Assembly: GCA_964479695.1 (NCBI GenBank) | Contig: CAYZSO010000004.1 | Location: 87,227 to 151,226 of the forward strand | DNA from: JAAYZH01 sp964479695 | GTDB lineage: Bacteria; Bacillota; Clostridia; Saccharofermentanales; Fastidiosipilaceae | Length of the DNA: 64,000 nt | Direction: 5' to 3' | In this document: positions 52,792 to 60,120 of the stretch, one piece after another | Numbering within the stretch: position 1 is the stretch's first letter | Layout: each line of letters starts with the position of its first letter | Made by a program: the position numbers and the translations under genes | The notes under the pieces: model-generated | The model's input: only the letters and a program-made list of their open reading frames with translations | What the model was told of the DNA's origin: nothing | Database searches by the model: none

Positions 52792-53157
52792 ATGAGTTAT
52801 CAAACGATCGATGAGTATATTGCGCTGCAGCCGGAAGAGTACCGCGAACTTCTGCAGCAAGTGAGGGAAGTGATGGGGGAGGCGGCGCCTTTGGCCAAAG
52901 AAGCCATCAAATACCAAATGCCCACCTTCGTGCAAGGGGAGAACCTGATCCACTTCGGCTGGGCGAAAAACCATTTGGGCGTCTATCCGACGCCGGCGGG
53001 GATCGAGAAATTCGCGGATCGGTTCGAGCGAGAGGGCTATAAGTATTCGAAAGGGGCGGTACAATTTCCCTGGGACCGCGCAATTCCGTTCGACTTGATC
53101 AGAGAGATGACCTTATTCAGGGTGGAGATGGTGACTGCAAAGGGACTCAAATGGTGA
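52792..53157 (+). CDS. DUF1801 (YdhG-like) protein
   Basis: Small protein of 121 residues with the DUF1801 pattern: TIDEYIALQPEEYRELLQQVREVM, AKEAIKYQMPTF, LIHFGWAKNHLGVYP and GAVQFPWDRAIPFDLIREM. Family members are called iron-chaperone-like (frataxin-like fold), but this role is not established. AAGGGAG lies about ten bases before ATG 52792. A palindrome copy (52890-52899) encodes Pro-Leu-Ala-Lys-Glu. The stop TGA lies in a 23-nt tandem repeat. Confidence 0.8.
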   Translation: MSYQTIDEYIALQPEEYRELLQQVREVMGEAAPLAKEAIKYQMPTFVQGENLIHFGWAKNHLGVYPTPAGIEKFADRFEREGYKYSKGAVQFPWDRAIPFDLIREMTLFRVEMVTAKGLKW

Positions 53158-53211
53158 CTGCAAAGGCACTGAAATGGTGACTGCAAAATGGTGGAGATGG
53201 TGACGGCAAAG
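53128..53211. repeat. 23-nt tandem repeat spanning the DUF1801 stop codon
   Basis: Units ATGGTGACTGCAAAGGGACT.., starting at 53128, 53151 and 53174, then a diverged fourth. The DUF1801 stop (53155-53157) is inside the second unit; the last units supply the only purine-rich sequence before the histidine kinase start. Confidence 0.9.
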
Positions 53212-53214
53212 TAG

Positions 53215-54192
53215 ATGCTACGTCTGGCGATTATTGATGCGATATTTCTCTTGAGCTTCGCCTTTCAGCTGGCGGATCAGCCGGAGCTGTATGTCAGAGG
53301 GATCATTGTGGGGCTCCTGACGCTGGCGATTCGCTTGCTGGGCAGCCATTTTTCGCTTGCCTTTTGGCTCCTGGCGCTGCCGGTGCTGCTGATCTGGCCT
53401 GCTGAGAGTCGGTTGATGCTATTTCTGACGCTGGCGGCCTACTATTTCGTCCACTTCCTGATTCGTTATGAGCACACAAGGGCGCAGGGGCTGGAGGACC
53501 GCCTGATCAAGGTTGAGCAGATGAACAGCCAGTATTTGCAGCGAATTGATGAGCAATCCAAGCTTGAGGAAGAAATGCAATATGCTTCACGCCTTGAGGA
53601 GCGCAATCAGTTGAGTCAGCGGATTCATGATTTGGTGGGGCACAATTTGACCGGAGCCTTGCTGCAGCTGGAGCTGGCTGAGCGCTTGTTGGATAAGGAT
53701 TTGGCCAAAGCCCAAGACCTCATCCATTCTTCCTCTGCAATTATTCGTCAGGGGACGGAAGAGATTCGGCTCGTGCTGCGCGAGGTGCAGCCCGAGCAGC
53801 GGGAGATTGGGCTTTCTCAGCTTAAACAACAGCTGGATGGTTTCCAAAAGAACAGCACCATCCAAACGAGTCTCCTGACCTCCGGGGACATCGCCAAGAT
53901 TACGCCAATTCAATGGAATGTTTTGCAGGGGAATTTGCAGGAGGCTTTGACCAATGTTGCCAAACACAGCCGCGCCACCCATGTGACTTGCCGTTTGGAT
54001 GTTTTTGCTCAGCGCGTCCGCTTGGTGGTGCAAGACAACGGTGTTGGCGCGAATCTCCTTTATAAAGGTATGGGGATTCGCGGCATGGAAGAACGGGCAG
54101 CGAAGCTGGGGGGATTCGTCCTCACGGACGGAAGTAATGGGATGAGAATAACTACCTTGCTGCCCTTTGGCCAAACGGACGAAACCGAATGA
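53215..54192 (+). CDS. NarL-type sensor histidine kinase (DesK/LiaS-like)
   Basis: The N-terminal 90 residues form four membrane segments. A coiled-coil linker (LEDRLIKVEQMNSQYLQRI) precedes the HisKA_3 phosphoacceptor helix ERNQLSQRIHDLVGHNLTGALLQLELAE. The HATPase part has NLQEALTNVAKHSRATHV, VQDNGVGAN and GIRGMEERAAKLGG. This is the class paired with LuxR-type regulators, and one follows. No proper extracellular sensor domain is seen. Two exact palindrome copies lie at 53700 and 54166. Start ATG 53215 has only a weak GGTGGAGATGG upstream. Confidence 0.9.
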   Translation: MLRLAIIDAIFLLSFAFQLADQPELYVRGIIVGLLTLAIRLLGSHFSLAFWLLALPVLLIWPAESRLMLFLTLAAYYFVHFLIRYEHTRAQGLEDRLIKVEQMNSQYLQRIDEQSKLEEEMQYASRLEERNQLSQRIHDLVGHNLTGALLQLELAERLLDKDLAKAQDLIHSSSAIIRQGTEEIRLVLREVQPEQREIGLSQLKQQLDGFQKNSTIQTSLLTSGDIAKITPIQWNVLQGNLQEALTNVAKHSRATHVTCRLDVFAQRVRLVVQDNGVGANLLYKGMGIRGMEERAAKLGGFVLTDGSNGMRITTLLPFGQTDETE

Positions 54193-54297
54193 TGGACTGG
54201 CTTGAGGAACTGACTGACTGGGCTGAGGAAAGAGACCCAATGAGGGCCTGGCCTGAGGAGCAGACTAACTGGTAGCGAGGAGCTGGAGGTAAAAATA

Positions 54298-54942
54298 ATG
54301 GCGCAGAAAATTCGCCTGGTTCTAGTCGATGACGATGCCTTGATCAGGCAGACATTGGCTATGTTGCTGGGCTTGGAACAAGATCTGGAAGTCGTCGCGG
54401 TGGGTACGCATGGTGGTGAGGCGGCTGCTCTAATGAGGGATGAAAAGCCCGATGTTATGCTCCTGGATATGCGTATGGAACCGGAAGACGGTATTTCTGC
54501 GCTGAAAAAGATGACAGAAGAAGAACGTAGCAAGGTATTGGTCCTCTCGACTTTCGACGAAGACCGTTATGTGATCCCGGCCATAAACCTCGGTGCGGCG
54601 GGCTATATCTTGAAAAACGCCAAACCGGAAGAAATTATTCGAACTATCCGTCAGGTGGCCTCCGGGCAGAATGTTCTGGGGCCGGAGGCAATGGGCAAGA
54701 TTCGCCGCTCGCTGCAAAAGCAACAAGAGCGCCAAGACGAGCAAGATTGGCTTATGCAGGATCTTTCGCCTCGCGAGCAGGAAGTTTGCCGTGAAATTGC
54801 CGAGGGGCATAGTAACAAAGAAATCGCCGAAACCCTATTCATCAGCGAAGGGACGGTGAAAAATCACATCTCCAACATTTTGGCCAAAACCGGCCTTAAC
54901 CACCGCACCCAAATTGCCATCGCCTGGCTCAAGCAGGGGTAA
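54298..54942 (+). CDS. NarL/FixJ-family response regulator
   Basis: Protein of 214 residues with a receiver domain (LVDDDALIRQTLAMLL, phosphoacceptor in VMLLDMRMEPEDGISAL, Lys in ILKNAKPEEI) and a LuxR-type helix-turn-helix (LSPREQEVCREIAEGHSNKEIAETLFISEGTVKNHISNILAKTGL). GGAGGTAAAAATA precedes ATG 54298. It probably controls the ABC exporter genes that follow. The 105 bases between kinase and regulator contain three degenerate CTGG(C/G)(C/T)TGAGGA units. Confidence 0.93.
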   Translation: MAQKIRLVLVDDDALIRQTLAMLLGLEQDLEVVAVGTHGGEAAALMRDEKPDVMLLDMRMEPEDGISALKKMTEEERSKVLVLSTFDEDRYVIPAINLGAAGYILKNAKPEEIIRTIRQVASGQNVLGPEAMGKIRRSLQKQQERQDEQDWLMQDLSPREQEVCREIAEGHSNKEIAETLFISEGTVKNHISNILAKTGLNHRTQIAIAWLKQG

Positions 54943-54960
54943 GGCTGGCTGGGATGCTTG

Positions 54961-55008
54961 AAAAGGCACTACATAAGTTTAAATTTAAACTTATGTAGTG
55001 CTTTTTCT
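54961..55008. terminator. Terminator formed by ACTACATAAGTTTA palindrome, copy 4
   Basis: A perfect 36-base palindrome (54966-55001, GCACTACATAAGTTTAAA and its complement) is flanked by AAAAG and CTTTTTC, giving a stem with T tracts in both directions. It lies 18 bases after the response regulator stop. Confidence 0.85.
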
Positions 55009-55129
55009 TTTTCGCTTTCATGACTTTTGTCACGCCGAAGTGAAACCGGAATCTATCGGAGGGCACTTTGGCCGGAAAATGATCTCCTTCATACTGTAAG
55101 CAGAACTTGAGAAATTACGCACACCCACG

Positions 55130-55200
55130 GGACAGCGCCCGCCACGACAGCGCCCGCCACGACAACGCGCCCACGCACCACGATGCACTACGGCGCACCC
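55130..55200. repeat. GACAGCGCCCGCCAC repeat upstream of the ABC gene
   Basis: GGACAGCGCCCGCCAC, GACAGCGCCCGCCAC, GACAACGCGCCCACGCACCAC and CACGATGCACTACGGCGCAC are successive, increasingly diverged units in the 5' region of the transporter operon. No clear promoter is visible there. Confidence 0.7.
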
Positions 55201-55221
55201 ACAGGCAATAAGGAGATCGAT

Positions 55222-56157
55222 ATGAATATCTTGGAAACACAAAAAATCTACAAAAGGTTCAAAGACATCACCGCAGTTGATAATGTGAGCTTTGCCATGA
55301 AGGAGGGCGAGATTTTTGGGCTCCTGGGGCCCAACGGAGCCGGCAAGAGCACCTCCATTAACATCATATCCGGCCTGATCACGAAGTATGAAGGCGACGT
55401 GATCGTGGAAGGGAAGAAGCTGAACGGCAACTCCGCTCAAGTCAAGCAGATGATGGGGATCGTTCCGCAGGAAATCGCCGTATACAAAGAGCTGACGCCG
55501 GAGGAAAACTTGAGCTTTTTTGGCGGGCTTTACGGGCTCAAAGGCCGCGAGTTAAAAGAAGCCGTCGACCGCACCCTCGAATTCATCGGCCTCACAGACG
55601 TCCGCAAGAAACGTGTCAAACAATTTTCCGGCGGTATGATGCGCCGTCTCAATATCGGCTGCGGCATGGTGCACCGGCCCAAGCTCCTCATCATGGACGA
55701 GCCAACGGTCGGCATCGACCCGCAATCCCGAAACCACATTCTCGAAGCCATCCACCAGGCAAACGAGGAGGGCATGTCCGTCCTGTACACGACCCACTAC
55801 ATGGAAGAAGCCCAGGAACTTTGCGACCGGATCGCCATCATGGATCAAGGCAAAATTATTGCGAACGGTTCTTTGGAAGAGCTTCAGGCGATTATTGTTG
55901 ACTCGAACTTCCTTGAGCTTCGCCTCCAGGAAGGCGACCCCTTGGATCAGGCGTCGCTAAGGCAGATTGACGGCGTCAAGAATGTGACGCAGGATCGTAC
56001 TTTGGTGCAGATCGAGTCGGATCGGACCGTCGACAACCTGAATCAAGTCATTTCCTGGTTTGCCGATCAGAAGATCACCATCCACGAAATCCAGACCAAG
56101 AAGCCTGACCTCGAAGACATTTTCCTGGCGCTGACCGGCAAGCAGTTGCGAGATTAG
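55222..56157 (+). CDS. ABC-2 type transporter ATP-binding protein
   Basis: ATPase of 311 residues: Walker A GPNGAGKSTS, Q-loop IVPQEIAVY, signature FSGGMMRRLNIGCG, Walker B LLIMDEPTVGIDP and switch His in YTTHYMEEAQEL. The C-terminal ~85 residues are the typical extension of drug or peptide exporters of the DrrA/YvfR kind. AAGGAGATCGAT precedes ATG 55222; the frame upstream from 55183 is not used. Forms an operon with two permeases. Confidence 0.93.
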   Translation: MNILETQKIYKRFKDITAVDNVSFAMKEGEIFGLLGPNGAGKSTSINIISGLITKYEGDVIVEGKKLNGNSAQVKQMMGIVPQEIAVYKELTPEENLSFFGGLYGLKGRELKEAVDRTLEFIGLTDVRKKRVKQFSGGMMRRLNIGCGMVHRPKLLIMDEPTVGIDPQSRNHILEAIHQANEEGMSVLYTTHYMEEAQELCDRIAIMDQGKIIANGSLEELQAIIVDSNFLELRLQEGDPLDQASLRQIDGVKNVTQDRTLVQIESDRTVDNLNQVISWFADQKITIHEIQTKKPDLEDIFLALTGKQLRD

Positions 56158-56169
56158 GAGGGAGCTGAA

Positions 56170-57282
56170 ATGTTAGGGAATTTCATCCGCAAGGAGCTCC
56201 GTGAGGGCGTGAGAGCGCCCGAAGTTTGGGGGCTGATGATCATTTTTCCGATCGTTCTCATCATCCTTCTCTCCAACGCTTTTTCGCTCCAGTTCGACAC
56301 AAACATCGAGTTTGAGGAGACCGAATATGGTCTCGTCGCGAACGACCGATCCTACATAACCTACCTCACCGAGGCAGTTGGCGACTATCCATACATCAAA
56401 TTAACGGAGTTGGATGAAGCTGCGGCTTTGGCCAAAGCCGCCAACAGCGAGACCGCGGGCTACATCGTTCTCAACGAACAAGGCATTGTCTTCCACGATA
56501 ATGAGCAAGGGGGCAGCCAAACCATGGTCTTGGAGAGCTTCCTCGAAGTTTTCGTCGACAAATACCAACTGGGTGTCGCGCTGCAGAAACTCGCCATGGA
56601 AGGCAAAATCAACCCCGCCAACATCCCGCCGCAAAGCGACGCGCCCTATGTGCAGGTCACAGGCCTCGACGGGCGCGACCAGGGCGGCCCTTACGATTAC
56701 TTCGGCGTTACCATGTTGACCTTGATCTTGGCCTACGTCGCAACCATGACCTACGGCTATTTCGATGACGAAAGGCGAGGGCATACCTTGGCCAGGCTGA
56801 AAACCACTCCGACCCCGCCGCTGGCCCTCTTTGCCGGCAAAATCACCGGTGTCACCTTGATCAGCATGTTGCAGATCATCATCCTCATGGCGGTCAATAT
56901 CCTATTTTTCCAAGTCAATTACGGCAACGTGTTTCTGACATTCGCCGCCATGTTCTGCCTCGGCTTCGTGTTCATGGCCTTCGGCACCTTGATGGCCATG
57001 TTTGTTCCGAACTCGGCCGTGGCCAACGGCATCATCATGTTTGTTGTGCAAGGATCGATCATCGTCGGCGGCAGTTATTTCACAATTTCGCCGGAGATGG
57101 GTGTCCTCTACAGCCTGCAAAAAGTGTCCCCAATCGGCATGGTCAACACCGGCATGCAGCAAGCAGTTTGGGGCGACAGCAACCGGACATTACTCATGTC
57201 CATCGCCCTCAATGCCGGCATCGGCATCGTGTTACTACTCATCAGCGCACTGCGCTTCAGGGATATGGAGGTAAAAGCATAA
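56170..57282 (+). CDS. ABC-2 type transporter permease, subunit 1
   Basis: Permease of 370 residues with one N-terminal helix, a ~140-residue extracytoplasmic region and five C-terminal helices (YFGVTMLTLILAYVATMTYGYF onward), the architecture of the ABC2_membrane_3 group. AGGAGGGAGCTGAA precedes ATG 56170. The palindrome copy here is the longest, a 20-base perfect palindrome at 56422-56441, read as Ala-Ala-Leu-Ala-Lys-Ala-Ala. Codons are strongly GC-ending compared with genes at 50-52 kb. Confidence 0.9.
   Translation: MLGNFIRKELREGVRAPEVWGLMIIFPIVLIILLSNAFSLQFDTNIEFEETEYGLVANDRSYITYLTEAVGDYPYIKLTELDEAAALAKAANSETAGYIVLNEQGIVFHDNEQGGSQTMVLESFLEVFVDKYQLGVALQKLAMEGKINPANIPPQSDAPYVQVTGLDGRDQGGPYDYFGVTMLTLILAYVATMTYGYFDDERRGHTLARLKTTPTPPLALFAGKITGVTLISMLQIIILMAVNILFFQVNYGNVFLTFAAMFCLGFVFMAFGTLMAMFVPNSAVANGIIMFVVQGSIIVGGSYFTISPEMGVLYSLQKVSPIGMVNTGMQQAVWGDSNRTLLMSIALNAGIGIVLLLISALRFRDMEVKA
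56422..56441. repeat. Longest copy of the TTTGGCCAAA palindrome
   Basis: GCGGCTTTGGCCAAAGCCGC, 20 bases perfectly self-complementary, inside permease 1. Confidence 0.98.
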
Positions 57283-58481
57283 TGTTACCCATGATCAAAG
57301 TCCAATGGCAGCGGATCACCTCGAATCCCGCAAAAATCCTGGTTTTCATCTTCCTGCCGCTGATCCTCTTCACCGTCGGCCTGCAAATTTCCTACTCCAC
57401 CCAAGCCGACTTCATCTACTACTTCGTCGACCTGGACCAGACCCCCGTAACCGCACTCTACGCCGATGATTTCTCCGTGACCCCGGAGTACACCCTGTCC
57501 ACGCTCGCCGAGGCCGAGGCCAAGATCCTCGATAATCAGGCCCACTTCGCCATCGTCATCCCCGAAGGTTTCACCGCATCGCTCCTCGAGGGCGCGCCCA
57601 CCAACATCCAGATTTACAGTATCAAGACCCCCGACACCACCGTCATGGCCGAAGTTCGAGTCAAGAACCTCACCGATAATTTGGTGGCTTTGGCCAAAGC
57701 CGCCTCCATCAACTCCGCTCCCGACCTCGTTTCCCTCTACCGCAGCGCCTTCTCCAATGGCCTCACCTATCGCACCGAAGCCGTCACACTAAACAAGGTC
57801 CAAGGCATGCGCTACGGCTCCGGCTTCAGCCTCATGATGCTCGCCTTCAACTGCTTCTCCATCGCCGGCATCCTCCTGCAAGACCGCCAACAAGGCACTC
57901 TGGCGCGCATCCGCACAACTCCCGTCAAGCCGCTCGGCCAAATCTTCAGCACCATCATCGTCGGCGGCTTCATCCTCCTGCTGAACGTCGCAAGCATCGC
58001 GCTCGTCAACTATTTTGTGTTCAAAGTCTCCGCCGGCCCCCTAACTTACCTCCTACTCTTCATGGGCGCCCTGATCTTCCTGTTCCTCGGCATGTACATC
58101 GCCCTAACCGTCCGCCGTTCCGGCGCCGTCAACAGTCTGCAAACCATCATCATCGTTCCGACCAGCATGCTCTCCGGCGCCTACTGGCCCCTCGCCATGA
58201 TGCCCGATTTCATGCAAAAACTCGCCATGCTCACGCCCCAATACTGGACCGTCGACGGCATCGCCAAGCTCGCCCGCGCCGGCGCCGGAGGCGCCGCCTC
58301 GGCCTCGACCGGCACGGCCGGTGTCTCGGGCAGCGCTTCGGCCGTCTCCGGCGCCGCTGCGTCGGCCGCCTCAAGCGGACTCCTGCTAAACTTCGCCGTG
58401 CTCGGCGCCTTCCTGCTCCTCTTCATCGTATTATTAGCCGTCCGTCTGAAAAACATGGAGGACACCGAGAGTTTCAGCTAG
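57282..58481 (+). CDS. ABC-2 type transporter permease, subunit 2
   Basis: Permease of 399 residues of the same fold: one N-terminal helix (ILVFIFLPLILFTVGLQI), an extracytoplasmic domain, then five helices. Between the last two helices is a low-complexity Ala/Gly/Ser stretch of ~35 residues (AGAGGAASASTGTAG..) not expected in the family. ATG 57282 overlaps the previous stop by one base, with GGAGGTAAAAGC upstream. A 16-base palindrome copy at 57686-57701 encodes Ala-Leu-Ala-Lys-Ala, at a position like that in permease 1. Confidence 0.9.
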   Translation: MLPMIKVQWQRITSNPAKILVFIFLPLILFTVGLQISYSTQADFIYYFVDLDQTPVTALYADDFSVTPEYTLSTLAEAEAKILDNQAHFAIVIPEGFTASLLEGAPTNIQIYSIKTPDTTVMAEVRVKNLTDNLVALAKAASINSAPDLVSLYRSAFSNGLTYRTEAVTLNKVQGMRYGSGFSLMMLAFNCFSIAGILLQDRQQGTLARIRTTPVKPLGQIFSTIIVGGFILLLNVASIALVNYFVFKVSAGPLTYLLLFMGALIFLFLGMYIALTVRRSGAVNSLQTIIIVPTSMLSGAYWPLAMMPDFMQKLAMLTPQYWTVDGIAKLARAGAGGAASASTGTAGVSGSASAVSGAAASAASSGLLLNFAVLGAFLLLFIVLLAVRLKNMEDTESFS

Positions 58482-58500
58482 GGTGCGCCATCCACCCCTT

Positions 58501-58544
58501 ATCCACAACAGGCAGGTCCATTTATGGACCTGCCTGTTGTGGAT
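58501..58544. repeat. Perfect 21-bp hairpin with TT loop after the ABC operon
   Basis: ATCCACAACAGGCAGGTCCA(T) and its exact complement are separated by TT. No T tract follows directly (GAGGGGGG does), so it is not a textbook terminator. It begins 19 bases after the permease stop. The rest of 58545-58769 contains a palindrome copy and nothing else I recognise. Confidence 0.95.
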
Positions 58545-58570
58545 GAGGGGGGTGGTGCGCTGTTTTCTTC

Positions 58571-58589
58571 GGCTTTGGCCAAAACCGCC
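58571..58589. repeat. Intergenic TTTGGCCAAA palindrome copy
   Basis: GGCTTTGGCCAAAACCGCC, core 58574-58583, one base off the full palindrome. Confidence 0.95.
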
Positions 58590-58769
58590 TTCGCCTTTAC
58601 CCGAAACCGAAATCAACACCAAACGGCTGTACTAAGCGCACATCAACATACCCTATTGCGGGAATCAACACATCGACGCATTCACGACATGACAATAAAG
58701 CCTCGAGCCTCCGAGGCCTTGAAAAATTGCCTATTCTAGATCAGGGTGAGGGAGTCAAGAAGGAAAAAC

Positions 58770-59687
58770 CTACAATCTCCTCACGCGAATTTTCAAGCTG
58801 TGAACATAGGTATCAAAATCCTTGTGACTGTCACCTTGCGCGCGGGGAAGCTGGCGGCGATGGAAGGCAAAATACGGCAGGAATTTCGGCGTGCGGATAC
58901 GAATACGGCGCTCGTACATCCAGGCGAGCTTGTCCCGGAGTTTCGTCAGTTTGTCGAAAGAGAACAAGTCTTCCTTCGTAAGCACGATGACAGTGAAACC
59001 CTTGGAGCGCAAGATTGCGCGACGAAGTTCGTCGTACTCGCGATCGGCCTTTGTATGGTGATGAAGATACCCATCATACTCAACGATGATCCGGTGCTTC
59101 AGGTCACAAAGGTCAGGTCTCAGGAAAGCATTCTTGAGCCCCAGCAGCGCCGCCTCAGCTTGGGAAATCGGGATAAGGGTATTGACGAGGTTCAGATCCG
59201 TAAACCCATGCCCGCCCAAACGATAGGGTAAACAAAGAATCATGTACGTGAGGATTTCCATCGGTGATTCGAAGCCGTCTTTGATGTACGTGAGTGCGTA
59301 GAGAGCACGGGGGCGGCCGCAAATGTAACTTGCTTTGAGTGCATAAGCACGCAGTTTACTGACCGAAGTGAGCGGCGGTTCGCCATGAGGGCCCCGCATG
59401 CACAGCAGGCAACCCAGGAGAATTGCCGGCAAGGCATCGCCCAAGAAAAAACAGAGTTGCAAGAAGAGGAGCTCGACGGACACCACGATTTCACCGTTGA
59501 GCGACACGGCTGAACCTTCATCAGGCAGAATCTTGCAAACCTCGCAGATGCCGGAAACTTGGTGTTTCTCGGAGGTCTTGGTAACCGTATAGTAGCGCCG
59601 CAAAGTGCTGGCGTAGCGCTTGAAAAACTGTTTCAGGTACGGCACTTTCCACCGGCGCGCGGCGGTCCAATGGCTCTGCATAATCAT
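58770..59687 (-). CDS. Hypothetical protein with DUF559/Vsr-like PD-(D/E)XK nuclease domain
   Basis: Protein of 305 residues. The C-terminal ~110 residues look like a DUF559/very-short-patch-repair-like nuclease: Asp in NAFLRPDLCDLKHRIIVEYDGYLHH (PD...VEYDG core), with an upstream Glu in ESPMEILTYMILCLP. The N-terminal part (SGICEVCKILPDEGSAVSLNGEIVVSVELLFLQLC) resembles AbiEi-like or transcriptional-regulator-type hypothetical proteins known from Coriobacteria. A role in defence or mobile DNA is possible but unproven. GAGAGGAG lies upstream of ATG 59687. It stands alone, flanked by palindrome copies on both sides. Confidence 0.65.
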   Translation of the reverse strand: MIMQSHWTAARRWKVPYLKQFFKRYASTLRRYYTVTKTSEKHQVSGICEVCKILPDEGSAVSLNGEIVVSVELLFLQLCFFLGDALPAILLGCLLCMRGPHGEPPLTSVSKLRAYALKASYICGRPRALYALTYIKDGFESPMEILTYMILCLPYRLGGHGFTDLNLVNTLIPISQAEAALLGLKNAFLRPDLCDLKHRIIVEYDGYLHHHTKADREYDELRRAILRSKGFTVIVLTKEDLFSFDKLTKLRDKLAWMYERRIRIRTPKFLPYFAFHRRQLPRAQGDSHKDFDTYVHSLKIRVRRL

Positions 59688-59810
59688 GGTGGCGAATCTC
59701 CTCTCGCTGACTGTGCCTCTAAGAATAGCGCAGCCGCGGGCTTTCGGGAGCTACAAAATTCCAACAAATTCCCACAAATTCTCCCAAGTTCACCAAGTAG
59801 GTATGATAAC

Positions 59811-59828
59811 TCCTTTGGCCAAAGCCGC
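59811..59828. repeat. Intergenic TTTGGCCAAAGCCGCC palindrome copy
   Basis: Core 59814-59823, followed by GCCGCCCCCC as at 41863 and 61155. The gap 59688-60030 otherwise contains only a terminator. Confidence 0.95.
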
Positions 59829-59924
59829 CCCCCTCCACATCCAACCCCTTAGGTGAGTTTCATCGGTGCGCCAACGCCCCTTACAACGTGGCTAGGGCTC
59901 CTCGCTAAGGCCCTTCTAAGAATC

Positions 59925-59954
59925 AAAAAGAGAGCCGCCAGGTGGCAGCTCTCT
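59925..59954 (-). terminator. Terminator of the PadR-DUF4097 operon
   Basis: On the - strand AGAGAGCTGCC-ACCT-GGCGGCTCTCT (one bulge) followed by TTTTG. Confidence 0.75.
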
Positions 59955-60030
59955 TCAGAAAAAAATGCTATTGCAGTCGAATCCGATTGAGGGTGGACCC
60001 TGTTTCATGAGGGGCTGATTGTGGTCGAAC

Positions 60031-60120
60031 CCTATTGCAGGAAACCCTATTGCAGGAAACCTTGTTGCAGGAAATCCTATTGCAGGAAACCTTGTTGCAG
60101 GAAACCCTATTGCAGAAAAT
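60031..60120. repeat. Six 15-nt tandem repeats spanning a stop codon in frame
   Basis: Units CCTATTGCAGGAAAC / CTTGTTGCAGGAAAC at 60031, 60046, 60061, 60076, 60091 and 60106. On the - strand each unit reads GGT-TTC-CTG-CAA-TAG or GGT-TTC-CTG-CAA-CAA in the frame of the DUF4097 gene, whose stop is in the first unit reached (60107-60109). Confidence 0.97.

Noticed and set aside
60031..60120. CRISPR-like array
   Set aside because: The 15-nt units are contiguous with no spacers, and there are no cas genes. The same holds for the 10-nt and 32-nt arrays elsewhere.
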